In this document: positions 1-8,316 of the stretch, piece after piece
Numbering within the stretch: the first letter of the stretch is position 1
How the letters are laid out: each line of letters begins with the position of its first letter
NCBI GenBank assembly: GCA_001801105.1
Contig: MGWS01000033.1
Span: 175,960 to 239,959 of the forward strand
Direction of reading: 5' to 3'
DNA length: 64,000 bases
DNA from: Gallionellales bacterium GWA2_60_18
GTDB lineage: Bacteria; Pseudomonadota; Gammaproteobacteria; Burkholderiales; Gallionellaceae
Notes under the pieces: model-generated
Told to the model about the DNA's origin: nothing
The model's input: only the letters and a program-made list of their open reading frames with translations
Databases searched by the model: none
Position numbers and translations under genes: made by a program

Positions 1-155
1 TCCAGCACGATGCTGCGCTGCGGCGCTGCGGCGAGGATGTCGTAGCGCGCCATGCCGCCGCTGTCCAGCCATGCCGCCCACGGCAGACCTGCGATTGCGG
101 CGAAGTAGGCGCTGGCATCGCTACGGTAGGGAAGTTCGGCGCAATAGAAGCTCAT
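1..155 (-). CDS. pabB: Aminodeoxychorismate synthase component I, N-terminal fragment
   Basis: Only the first 51 codons lie in the window; the gene runs off the left edge. The translation starts MSFYCAELPY and contains PWAAWLDSGG followed by ARYDILAAAP, which is the N-terminal signature of the PabB/TrpE family (LDSG, then RYDI and a P). PabB aminates chorismate with PabA-supplied ammonia in the folate (p-aminobenzoate) pathway. The ATG at 155 is the first in frame. Because the catalytic C-terminal half is not visible, assignment as PabB rather than another chorismate-binding enzyme rests on the N-terminal motif alone. Confidence 0.7.
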   Translation of the reverse strand, partial: MSFYCAELPYRSDASAYFAAIAGLPWAAWLDSGGMARYDILAAAPQRSIVL

Positions 156-203
156 GGTCTGATCAGGATTCTACGCGACTCGTGGCGACGGAAGGGCACA
201 ACG

Positions 204-1145
204 CTACCTTATGCTACGCACCAATTTCTTTTTGATGGCGATCTTCCGTAGCCACTCGCGTATCTGCGGCAACGCCGCAATGGCCGCCTCTTCGCCGTTC
301 CTGATCAGTTGCAGCTTGCCGGCGACGTCGGCCTCCGGCGTCTTGCCGATCACGGGGCGGATGACCACCTGTGCCGCTTCCAGTTCATGCACCAGGATGG
401 ACTGGCGCATGATCCGGATACTCTGATTGAGCATGTCGATGATGTCTTCGGATACCGGGTAGTCATTGGGCAGCGGCGCGATATCCACGGCGATTACGAT
501 GTCTGCGCCCATTTCGCGCGCCAGGCCTACCGGCACCGGCTCCTTCAGGTCGCCGTCCACATATTCCTCGCCGCCGATCCTGACCGGATGGAATACGCCG
601 GGGATGCTGCTGGAGGCGCGTACCGCCATGCCGGTGTTGCCGCGATTGAAGGCAGCGACCTTGCCTGTGCCGAGTTGGGTCGCGACCGCGACAAACGGCT
701 TGTCGAGATCCTCGATGGAACGGTTGTTCAGCGCGCGGTTGATGAAGTCCTGCAAGCGTTCGCCGCGGATGTAGCCGCGCTTCGACAGGCTGAAATCGTC
801 GAGACTGTCCTGATCGAGCTCGAACCCGATCCGTTCCAGCTCCGCCCCCTTGTAACCGCCGGCATACAGCGCGCCCACCACGCTTCCCGCGCTGGTTCCG
901 GTAACGATATCGATCCCGATGCCGTTCTCCTCGAGCGCCTTGATGACGCCGACATGCGCAAAACCGCGGTCGCCTCCGCTGCCCAGCGCCAGCGCGACGA
1001 TGGGCCTGTCCGCTTGCAGCACCGGTTCGAGCGCCACTGCTTGCGGCTCGATGACATTCTGGTACTGGATGGGCGGGTATGACGCGCACGCTCCCAGCAT
1101 GAATGGCAGCAGCAACAGGAGCAGGTTGGGGCGTGCGATTTTCAC
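204..1145 (-). CDS. Patatin-like phospholipase lipoprotein (RssA-like)
   Basis: A 313-residue protein read from a GTG start at 1145. I chose this start because it gives a compact lipoprotein signal (KIARPN, a leucine run, then LGAC with Cys20 as the lipidation site); the frame stays open upstream without such a signal. The patatin core is complete: oxyanion loop GSGGDRG at about 55-61, nucleophile motif GTSAG with Ser85, and the catalytic Asp in YVDGD at about 197. This predicts a serine acyl hydrolase with a Ser-Asp dyad anchored in the envelope. The substrate is unknown. Two inverted repeats lie just upstream and may control it. Confidence 0.85.
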   Translation of the reverse strand: MKIARPNLLLLLLPFMLGACASYPPIQYQNVIEPQAVALEPVLQADRPIVALALGSGGDRGFAHVGVIKALEENGIGIDIVTGTSAGSVVGALYAGGYKGAELERIGFELDQDSLDDFSLSKRGYIRGERLQDFINRALNNRSIEDLDKPFVAVATQLGTGKVAAFNRGNTGMAVRASSSIPGVFHPVRIGGEEYVDGDLKEPVPVGLAREMGADIVIAVDIAPLPNDYPVSEDIIDMLNQSIRIMRQSILVHELEAAQVVIRPVIGKTPEADVAGKLQLIRNGEEAAIAALPQIREWLRKIAIKKKLVRSIR

Positions 1146-1191
1146 GGGATATGCATGTTTCCGGATGCGGAATTCAGGGGGCACAAAGCCG

Positions 1192-1215
1192 TTCGCAAAT
1201 ATTGGAATTTGCGAA
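1192..1215. promoter_or_regulatory. Perfect inverted repeat, possible operator
   Basis: TTCGCAAAT and ATTTGCGAA form 9-bp perfect arms around a 6-bp spacer, 47 bp upstream of the patatin-like gene start. The size fits a dimeric repressor site. No regulator gene is adjacent, so the binding protein is unknown. Confidence 0.4.
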
Positions 1216-1227
1216 GCAGTAGACACG

Positions 1228-1246
1228 CGCCAATATACGATTGGCG
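1228..1246. promoter_or_regulatory. Second inverted repeat, possible operator
   Basis: CGCCAAT and ATTGGCG form 7-bp perfect arms with a 5-bp spacer, 12 bp beyond the first dyad. Both lie upstream of the patatin-like gene. From 1247 to 1522 I see no gene, RNA or clear signal. Confidence 0.35.
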
Positions 1247-1522
1247 GAACAAAAAGGCGCACGCACCGACCGGTACGCCCCAAAACCGGGACAGCCCAAG
1301 CACTTCCTTCGGGGAAAACCACCTCCCGCGCAGAAAGCCGTCAGGCCTCCGCTGTCACATAGCGACCCATCTGCACCGGCGAAACCAGCCGATTGCGGGA
1401 AAGGCAGACAGGCTGCCCCTCCCGCACCATACCAGCGACTTGGTCAACATTCATTGACCCAGTCTCACCAGAAGGCCGTGCCTCACCGTTTCGGTGCGAC
1501 CGCCATCACAGCGGCATCCCGA

Positions 1523-2068
1523 TCAGTTCGGCTTGCCGATTCCCGGTGTGGGGAAAGGCCACGTTGCAGCCGGACGCACAGGTGCTGGCGCGGAAGGGGC
1601 TGGTGCCGCCGGCTTGGCTACTGCCGGAGCAGGAGCTGCTGGCTTGGCCACCACCTTCTTTGCAGCAGGCTTCTTCGCTGCTGGCTTGGCTGCTGCCTTT
1701 TTCGCGGCAGGCTTCTTCGCCGCTGGCTTGGCCGCTGCCTTCTTCGCGGCAGGCTTCTTGGCTACAGCTTTCTTGGCCGCCGGCTTCTTCGCTACAGCTT
1801 TCTTGGCTGCCGGTTTTTTGGCTGCTGCCTTTTTGGCTGCTGGCTTCTTCGCTACAGCTTTCTTGGCTGCCGGTTTCTTGGCTACTGCCTTTTTGGCTGC
1901 TGGCTTCTTCGCTACAGCTTTCTTGGCTGCCGGTTTTTTGGCTACTGCCTTTTTAGCTGCCGGTTTCTTGGCTGCCGGAGCCGCCTTCTTGGCTACGGGT
2001 TTCTTTGCTGCAGCCTTCTTGGCCGCCGGAGCCGCCTTCTTCGCTGCTGGTTTTTTCGCTGCTACCAT
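1523..2068 (-). CDS. Histone H1-like Lys/Ala/Pro-rich DNA-binding protein
   Basis: A 181-residue, extremely basic protein made almost entirely of [15 protein letters not shown] repeats, ending in an Ala/Pro-rich tail. This composition is typical of bacterial histone H1-like (AlgP/Hc-like) proteins that bind and compact DNA non-specifically. The ATG at 2068 is preceded by a strong AAGGAG Shine-Dalgarno and starts the repeat domain at once ([10 protein letters not shown]); the longer open frame upstream has no such site. The gene lies downstream of nrdB in the same direction. Low sequence complexity makes the repeat number liable to change. Confidence 0.85.
   Translation of the reverse strand: MVAAKKPAAKKAAPAAKKAAAKKPVAKKAAPAAKKPAAKKAVAKKPAAKKAVAKKPAAKKAVAKKPAAKKAVAKKPAAKKAAAKKPAAKKAVAKKPAAKKAVAKKPAAKKAAAKPAAKKPAAKKAAAKPAAKKPAAKKVVAKPAAPAPAVAKPAAPAPSAPAPVRPAATWPFPTPGIGKPN
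1780..1970. repeat. 60-bp tandem DNA repeats inside the H1-like gene
   Basis: Consecutive 60-base units are nearly identical at 1801, 1861 and 1921, differing mainly in third codon positions. Each unit encodes about 20 residues of the AAKKP repeat. Such arrays expand and contract by slippage or recombination. Confidence 0.8.
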
Positions 2069-2185
2069 TTCAATCTCCTTACAATAATGAAAGTTAATGA
2101 AATACAACAACACCTTGCTGCTACTGCACCTCCGGCCCGCGCCCAGCTTCAAGCACGACCCAAAGTCTGTACACCCCAAGCCAGT

Positions 2186-3328
2186 TCAATCCCAAGACAA
2201 CGCGCCGCCGCTCTGATACTCGGTGACACGGGTCTCGAAAAAGTTCTTCTCTTTCTTGAGGTCTATCATCTCCGCCATCCACGGGAACGGATTGCTTGCC
2301 CCCGGATACAGCACATCCACCCCGATCTGCTGGCAACGCCGGTTGGCGATGAAACGCAGATATTCCTTGAACATGCTTGCATTCAAGCCCAGCACGCCGC
2401 GCGGCATGGTGTCTTCCGCATAGGCATACTCCAGCTCTACACCCTTGCGGAACAGACCGCGGATCTCCTCGCGGAATTCAGGGGTCCACAGGTGAGGATT
2501 CTCCATCTTGATCTGGTTGATGACATCCACGCCGAAGTTCAGGTGCATGGATTCGTCGCGCAAGATGTATTGGTATTGCTCGGCCGCACCGGTCATCTTG
2601 TTCTGCCTGCCCAGCGCCAGTATCTGCACGAAGCCAACATAGAAGAACAGGCCTTCCATGATGCAGGCGAACACGATCAGGCTGCGCAACAGCGCCTGAT
2701 CCGCTTCCTGCGTGCCGGTCTTGAACGTCGGATTGGTCAGCACATCAATGAATGGAATAAGGAATTCATCCTTGGCGCGGATACTCGGCACTTCGTGATA
2801 CATGTTAAAAATCTCGCCTTCATCCAGCCCGAGGCTCTCCACGATGTACTGGTAGGCATGGGTATGGATCGCCTCCTCGAAGGCCTGGCGCAACAGATAC
2901 TGGCGACATTCCGGATTGCTGATGTGGCGATAGGTTCCGAGCACGATGTTGTTGGCTGCCAGACTATCTGCAGTGCTGAAAAATCCGAGATTGCGCTTGA
3001 CCAACAGACGCTCGTCCGCCGTCAGATTGTTACTTTTCCACAATGCGATGTCGGCAGTCATGTTCACTTCCTGCGGCATCCAGTGATTGGCGCAGGCGGC
3101 CAGGTATTTCTCCCACGCCCACTTGTACTTGAACGGCACCAGCTGGTTCACGTCGGCGCGCGAATTGATGATGGCCTTGTCCTCGACGCGCACGCGCGCG
3201 GTAGATACCTGTTCCGCAGAATGCGTTTCGCGCGCTTCCGTCTGCACGACAGGCGCACCGCCGAAAGCTCCCGGCATCGCACCGAATGGCACTGTGGCCG
3301 GCCTGATATTGTCCTCGAATGTCAACAT
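2186..3328 (-). CDS. nrdB: Ribonucleotide reductase class Ia, small (R2) subunit
   Basis: A 380-residue R2 protein that houses the diiron centre and tyrosyl radical used by NrdA to reduce ribonucleoside diphosphates. The metal and radical residues are visible: Asp121 in [10 protein letters not shown], Glu152 and His155 with the radical Tyr159 in [11 protein letters not shown], a later ligand Glu in MEGLFF, and the Glu/His pair in RDESMHLNF. Retention of the tyrosine marks a normal class Ia enzyme rather than an R2c type. The start at 3328 has AAGGGC upstream. It follows nrdA with a 69-bp gap and is presumably cotranscribed with it. Confidence 0.97.
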   Translation of the reverse strand: MLTFEDNIRPATVPFGAMPGAFGGAPVVQTEARETHSAEQVSTARVRVEDKAIINSRADVNQLVPFKYKWAWEKYLAACANHWMPQEVNMTADIALWKSNNLTADERLLVKRNLGFFSTADSLAANNIVLGTYRHISNPECRQYLLRQAFEEAIHTHAYQYIVESLGLDEGEIFNMYHEVPSIRAKDEFLIPFIDVLTNPTFKTGTQEADQALLRSLIVFACIMEGLFFYVGFVQILALGRQNKMTGAAEQYQYILRDESMHLNFGVDVINQIKMENPHLWTPEFREEIRGLFRKGVELEYAYAEDTMPRGVLGLNASMFKEYLRFIANRRCQQIGVDVLYPGASNPFPWMAEMIDLKKEKNFFETRVTEYQSGGALSWD

Positions 3329-3397
3329 ATTGCCCTTATCCTCATCTGCAGGCGTCGCCGCCCGTTAAATTCCCCCATCCCGCACCACGGGGCTTGC

Positions 3398-6250
3398 CTA
3401 CTGGCATGCCTCACACTCCGGATTGTCAATCGAGCAGAATTTAGTTTCTTCTTCCACGCCGCCGTGGGTCGGCACCGCATTCAGCGCGCCTGCGCGTCCG
3501 GTCGATTTCTCCGCGGAAGTCGCTCCCATCCCGCGCAGGTAGTAAGTCGTCTTCAGGCCTCGCACCCATGCCAATTTGTAGGTTTCGTCGAGCTTGCGCC
3601 CCGATACGCCGGCCATGTAGATGTTCAGCGACTGCGACTGGTCTATCCACTTCTGCCGGCGCGACGCGGCCTCGATCAGCCAAGGCGGCTCGATCTCGAA
3701 GGCGGTCGCATAGAGATTGCGCAGTTCCTGCGGTATGCGGTCGATCTTCGCCAGGCTGCCGTCGAAATATTTCAGATCGGCGATCATCACCTCATCCCAC
3801 AGGCCAAGCTGCTTGAGATCGGCGACCAGGTGTTCGTTGATGACGGTGAATTCGCCGGACAGGTTCGACTTCACGAAGATGTTCTGGTAAGTCGGCTCGA
3901 TGCAGGCCGACACGCCGATGATGTTGGAGATGGTCGCGGTCGGCGCAATCGCCACACAGTTGGAATTACGCATGCCGTGTTCTCCGATACGGGCGCGCAG
4001 GGCATCCCAGTCCATCGACACGGACATGTCCACCTCGACATAGCCGCCGCGTTCCTGGCGCAGCAACTCCAGCGAATCCTGCGGCAGGATGCCGCGATCC
4101 CACAGGCTGCCGCGATAACTGGCGTAGCGACCGCGCTCTTGCGCCAGCTCGGTGGAAGCCCAGTAGGCGTAGTAACACACCGCCTCCATCGAGCGGTCGG
4201 CGAACTCGGTCGCCGCCTCCGAGGCGTAGGGGATGCGCAACTCGTGCAGGCAATCCTGGAAGCCCATGATGCCCAGGCCGACCGGGCGGTGTTTGAGGTT
4301 GGAGTTGCGCGCCTTACCGACGGCGTAGTAGTTGATGTCCACCACGTTGTCGAGCATGCGCATCGCGGTATTGATGGTGCGGCGCAGCTTGCCGTGGTCG
4401 ATCTGCCCGGCCTGCTCGTGCCCGCGCGGATGCAGGTGCGCCGCCAGATTGACCGAGCCGAGGTTGCATACGGCGATTTCGCTGTCGCTGGTGTTCAGCG
4501 TGATCTCGGTGCACAGGTTGGAACTGTGCACCACGCCGACATGCTGCTGCGGCGAACGGATGTTGCAGGGATCCTTGAAGGTGATCCACGGATGGCCGGT
4601 CTCGAACAGCATGGTCAGCATCTTGCGCCACAAGCCCTGTGCCGGGATCTTCTTGAACAGCTTGAGCTCGCCGCAGGCCGCCTTCGCCTCATAGGCGATA
4701 TAGGCGCGCTCGAAATCGGCACCGAACTTGTCGTGCAGGTCCGGCACATTGGATGGCGAGAACAGCGTCCACTCGCCCCCTTCCATCACGCGCTTCATGA
4801 ACAGGTCGGGAATCCAGTTCGCCGTGTTCATGTCGTGCGTGCGGCGGCGGTCGTCGCCGGTGTTCTTGCGCAGGTCGAGGAACTCCTCGATGTCCAGATG
4901 CCATGTCTCCAGATAGGCGCACACCGCACCCTTGCGCTTGCCGCCCTGATTGACCGCGACGGCTGTATCGTTCACCACCTTGAGGAACGGCACCACGCCC
5001 TGCGACTCGCCGTTGGTGCCCTTGATGTGCGCGCCGAGCGCGCGCACCGGCGTCCAGTCGTTGCCCAGCCCGCCGGCATACTTGGCCAGCAACGCGTTCT
5101 CCTTGATCGCCTCGTAGATGCCGTCCAGATCGTCGGCCACGGTGGTCAGATAGCAGGAGGACAGCTGCGAGCGCTGTGTGCCGGAATTGAACAGCGTCGG
5201 CGTGGAGCTCATGAAGTCGAAGCTGGACAACAGGCGGTAGAACTCGATCGCGCGCGCCTCGCGGTCGATCTCGTTGAGTGCCAGCCCCATCGCCACGCGC
5301 ATGAAGAACGCCTGCGGCAGCTCGATGCGCTTTCCCTGGATATGCAGAAAATAGCGGTCATACAGGGTCTGCAAGCCCAGATAGCCGAATTGCAGGTCGC
5401 GCTGCGCATCCAGCTCGGCGCCCAGGCGTTGCAAATCGAACTGCGCCAGACGCGCATCCAGCAGTTCCGCCGCAACGCCCTGCCTGATGAATTGCGGGAA
5501 ATATTCCGCATAGCGAGTCGCCATGTCGGCCTGCACCACCTCTTCGCCCAGTGTTTCGCTGCAGATGGTATTGAGCAGCAGGCGCGCGGTGACGAAGTTG
5601 TAGGCCGGCTCCTTCTCGATCAGCGAACGCGCGGACAGGATCAGGCATTTGCGCACCTCCTGCGCGGACACGCCGTCATACAAGTCCTTGAGCGTCATAC
5701 TGACAACCGTATCCGCTTCCACCGCCTCGCCCAGCCCTGTGCAGGCCGATCGCACCAGCGCCGCAAGATGATCCACATCCAGCGGACGGGCAATGCCGTC
5801 CTCGCCGATGACATTGATGACATGCACCGGCTCGACGCTCTTGGTCTTGGCACGGGAACGCGCGCGCTCCTCGCGGTACAGCACATAGGCGCGCGCGACG
5901 TCGTGCTCGCCGGAACGCATCAACCCCAGCTCGACCTGATCCTGGATATCCTCGATATGAAACGTCCCGCCGTGCGGCTGGCGACGCATCAACGCCCACA
6001 CCACCCCGTTGGCCAACACCTCGACCATCTCGCGCACGCGCGCCGATGCGGCACCCTGGCCGCCGTTCACCGCGATGAACGCCTTGGTCATCGCGATCGA
6101 TATCTTGACGGGCTCGAAAGAGACCACCGAACCGTTGCGGCGTATGACTTTGTATTGCTCGAGGGAAGCGGGTTGGGACGATGATGATTCGGGAGCGGCG
6201 CCAGGAAACGCATGGGAGACTTGAACGTCATTTATGGCGGTATGCAGCAT
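3398..6250 (-). CDS. nrdA: Ribonucleotide reductase class Ia, large (R1) subunit with two ATP-cones
   Basis: A 950-residue catalytic subunit, clearly longer than the E. coli protein (761) and close to the size of Pseudomonas-type NrdA. The extra length is N-terminal: a first ATP-cone at about residues 33-123 (KVIRRNGSVVSFEP) and a second, more diverged cone at about 136-228. The active-site loop NLCTEI holds the radical cysteine and glutamate, SSCYLTT holds a redox cysteine, and the C-terminus ends in the CEAC pair that passes electrons from thioredoxin or glutaredoxin. The ATP-cones set overall activity by ATP/dATP binding. An NrdR box upstream suggests NrdR repression. Confidence 0.97.
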   Translation of the reverse strand: MLHTAINDVQVSHAFPGAAPESSSSQPASLEQYKVIRRNGSVVSFEPVKISIAMTKAFIAVNGGQGAASARVREMVEVLANGVVWALMRRQPHGGTFHIEDIQDQVELGLMRSGEHDVARAYVLYREERARSRAKTKSVEPVHVINVIGEDGIARPLDVDHLAALVRSACTGLGEAVEADTVVSMTLKDLYDGVSAQEVRKCLILSARSLIEKEPAYNFVTARLLLNTICSETLGEEVVQADMATRYAEYFPQFIRQGVAAELLDARLAQFDLQRLGAELDAQRDLQFGYLGLQTLYDRYFLHIQGKRIELPQAFFMRVAMGLALNEIDREARAIEFYRLLSSFDFMSSTPTLFNSGTQRSQLSSCYLTTVADDLDGIYEAIKENALLAKYAGGLGNDWTPVRALGAHIKGTNGESQGVVPFLKVVNDTAVAVNQGGKRKGAVCAYLETWHLDIEEFLDLRKNTGDDRRRTHDMNTANWIPDLFMKRVMEGGEWTLFSPSNVPDLHDKFGADFERAYIAYEAKAACGELKLFKKIPAQGLWRKMLTMLFETGHPWITFKDPCNIRSPQQHVGVVHSSNLCTEITLNTSDSEIAVCNLGSVNLAAHLHPRGHEQAGQIDHGKLRRTINTAMRMLDNVVDINYYAVGKARNSNLKHRPVGLGIMGFQDCLHELRIPYASEAATEFADRSMEAVCYYAYWASTELAQERGRYASYRGSLWDRGILPQDSLELLRQERGGYVEVDMSVSMDWDALRARIGEHGMRNSNCVAIAPTATISNIIGVSACIEPTYQNIFVKSNLSGEFTVINEHLVADLKQLGLWDEVMIADLKYFDGSLAKIDRIPQELRNLYATAFEIEPPWLIEAASRRQKWIDQSQSLNIYMAGVSGRKLDETYKLAWVRGLKTTYYLRGMGATSAEKSTGRAGALNAVPTHGGVEEETKFCSIDNPECEACQ

Positions 6251-6302
6251 CTATAGGCTCCCTTGAAATCCCGTTAACTTTAACGACGCTGAAAATTCAA
6301 AA

Positions 6303-6318
6303 CCACTATATCTAGTGT
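6303..6318. promoter_or_regulatory. NrdR box upstream of nrdAB
   Basis: CCACTATATCTAGTGT matches the 16-bp NrdR consensus (ACAC-AT-rich-GTGT) at nearly every position and lies 53 bp upstream of the nrdA start. NrdR boxes usually occur in pairs about three helical turns apart; I could not find a good second copy at that distance. Confidence 0.75.
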
Positions 6319-6412
6319 TTTTTTTCAACAACGCGGCTAATTGTAGTAGTTAACAAAAATAATTCAAGTTAAAAAAAGGCCTAGATATTCCGCCCAATTC
6401 ATGAATATGGAT

Positions 6413-6967
6413 TCACTTCTCGCGTTGCGTTCCGGACAGCCCGACAAGGTAGCGCATCCAGTCGAAATGCGGCCCGGGATCGGTCTTGCGCTGCGGTGCG
6501 ATGTCGCTGTGCCCGGCGATGCCGCGCAGCGGGTAAGCTGCGCGCAAGGCCTCGGTCAGCTGCCGCAGCGCGGCGTATTGCTCGTCGGTATAAGGCACGT
6601 CATCGCCGCCCTCCAGCTCGATACCAAGCGAGAAATCGTTGCAGCGCGGCCTGCCCTGCCAGCACGATTCTCCCGCATGCCACGCCCGTTTCAGGCAAGG
6701 GACGAACTGGACGATCCGTCCGTCGCGGCGCACCAGAAAATGCGAGGATACCCTCAGCCCGGCAAGGGTTACGTAATAGGGGTGGGCTGCCGCATCGAGG
6801 GTGTTGGTGAACAGCCGCCGGATACCGTCGCCGCCGAATTCGCCGGGCGGCAGGCTGATGCCGTGTATCACCAGCAATTCGATTGCGCCCGGGGGGCGGT
6901 CGTCGCAGTTCGGCGACGGCACATAATCTCCGCCGGCCAGCAGGCCCTTATCGTCAATCCGCATCAT
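6413..6967 (-). CDS. ampD: 1,6-anhydro-N-acetylmuramyl-L-alanine amidase AmpD
   Basis: A 184-residue cytoplasmic zinc amidase that releases the peptide from anhydro-muropeptides during cell-wall recycling. The amidase_2 fold is evident: zinc ligand His35 in LLVIHGISLP, the HAGES segment near residue 97, and His153 plus Asp163 in AGHSDIAPQRKTDPG with catalytic Lys161. No signal peptide is present, in keeping with AmpD rather than the periplasmic homologues. The start (two tandem ATGs, 6967/6964) overlaps the end of the upstream pilR-like gene by 14 bp, so translation is probably coupled. Confidence 0.93.
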   Translation of the reverse strand: MMRIDDKGLLAGGDYVPSPNCDDRPPGAIELLVIHGISLPPGEFGGDGIRRLFTNTLDAAAHPYYVTLAGLRVSSHFLVRRDGRIVQFVPCLKRAWHAGESCWQGRPRCNDFSLGIELEGGDDVPYTDEQYAALRQLTEALRAAYPLRGIAGHSDIAPQRKTDPGPHFDWMRYLVGLSGTQREK

Positions 6968-8315
6968 CCGCGCCGCCCGCCTCTTTGATACCCAACCGCT
7001 CCATCCGGTAGCGCATGGTGCGGAATGTCAGCCCGAGCAGCTTGGCTGCCGCCGTACGATTGAAGCCGGTCTGCTCCAGCGCTTCCAGCAGCGCCTGCCG
7101 CTCGACCTGATCTAGGTATTTCGGCAGCGGGTATTTGCTGCCGAACGGGGCACTATCGGATTGATTATGTTCTACGGGTGCCAGCAACAGGTCCTGCTCT
7201 TCGACCACCCCGCCCGAACACATCGCCAGCGCGCGCTCGATGATGTTCTCAAGTTCGCGCACATTGCCCGGGAAGCTGTAGCCCTGCAGCACATGCAATG
7301 CGGCCTCTGAAAAGCGCACATCCGCATCGCCGCGCAAACGCTCCAGTATCCGCTGCGCCATTTCCGGGATATCTTCACGCGACTCGCGCAATGCGGGCAT
7401 CTGGATCGGAATCACGCGAAGACGGTAATACAGATCCTGGCGGAATGCACCCTGCCGCACACGCTCGCCCAATTCGTGATGGGTCGCGCTGATGATACGC
7501 ACGTCCACGGGTTCTTCGCCGGTAGCGCCGATCCTGCGCACGCGCTTCTCCTGGATCGCGCGCAACAGTTTCACCTGCATGGACAGCGGCAGGTCCGCCA
7601 CCTCGTCGAGGAACAAGGTTCCGCCATGCGCCGCATGGAAGAACCCTTCGCGATCGCTGTCCGCCCCGGTGAATGCGCCTTTCCTGTAGCCGAAGAATTC
7701 GCTTTCCATCAGATTCTCCGGTATCGCGCCGCAGTTCACCGTGACCATCGGCTGGTCGCGCCGCGCGCCGCTCTGCATGATCAACCGCGCCGCCAGCTCC
7801 TTGCCGCTGCCCGACTCGCCGCTGATATGCACCGGAGCCTCGCTGCGCGCCACACGCTTGATGAGCTCGCGCACCTTCTGCATCGCCGGCGAATGGCCGA
7901 GCAGCATCTTGTCGCCGGAGGTGCCGGGCTGCGGCAACTTCAGGGCGGATTTCACCAGGGCGCGCAACTGGTCCAGCGAGACCGGCTTGGCCAAATAATC
8001 GAACGCGCCCGCCTTGAGCGCGGCGACGGCGTTTTCCATGTTGCCGTGCGCGGTGATCACCGCGCACGGCACATCCAGATTGCGCTGCACGATATACTGC
8101 ACCACCTGCATGCCATCCCCTCCCGGCATGCGCATGTCGGTCAGGCACAGGTCGTAGCGGCGCGCCGCCAGCTTTGCCAGCGCCTCGCTCACATCGCCGG
8201 CCTTGTCCACCTCCAGCCCCATCTTGAGCAGCGTCAGTTCCAGCAGCTCAAGAATATCCGGCTCATCGTCCACCAGCAGGACGCGAGGACTCTTCATCCG
8301 TCCGCCATTCGTCAT
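6954..8315 (-). CDS. pilR: Sigma-54-dependent response regulator, PilR type
   Basis: A 453-residue NtrC-family activator. The receiver domain (about 7-125) has the acidic pair in LLVDDEPD and phospho-acceptor Asp60 in CLTDMRMPGG. The AAA+ domain follows with Walker A GESGSGKE, the sigma-54 contact loop GAFTGAD and Walker B GTLFLDEVADLP; a Fis-type helix-turn-helix closes the protein (FNRTAAAKLLG). I start at 8315 because AGGGGA lies at proper distance and it abuts the kinase stop. PilR activates type IV pilin genes in other proteobacteria; the distance from the pilus genes here makes the exact regulon an inference. Confidence 0.85.
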   Translation of the reverse strand: MTNGGRMKSPRVLLVDDEPDILELLELTLLKMGLEVDKAGDVSEALAKLAARRYDLCLTDMRMPGGDGMQVVQYIVQRNLDVPCAVITAHGNMENAVAALKAGAFDYLAKPVSLDQLRALVKSALKLPQPGTSGDKMLLGHSPAMQKVRELIKRVARSEAPVHISGESGSGKELAARLIMQSGARRDQPMVTVNCGAIPENLMESEFFGYRKGAFTGADSDREGFFHAAHGGTLFLDEVADLPLSMQVKLLRAIQEKRVRRIGATGEEPVDVRIISATHHELGERVRQGAFRQDLYYRLRVIPIQMPALRESREDIPEMAQRILERLRGDADVRFSEAALHVLQGYSFPGNVRELENIIERALAMCSGGVVEEQDLLLAPVEHNQSDSAPFGSKYPLPKYLDQVERQALLEALEQTGFNRTAAAKLLGLTFRTMRYRMERLGIKEAGGADDAD

Positions 8316-8316
8316 G

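Noticed and set aside
1241..6184. A 1647-codon open frame on the plus strand
   Set aside because: It is exactly antisense to nrdA, nrdB and the H1-like gene, is rich in His/Arg/Gln as expected for the complement of GC-rich codons, and has no recognisable domain or start signal.
6376..6395. A possible second NrdR box (CTAGATAT core)
   Set aside because: Shares only the core half and lies about 74 bp from the first box, not at the usual three-turn spacing.
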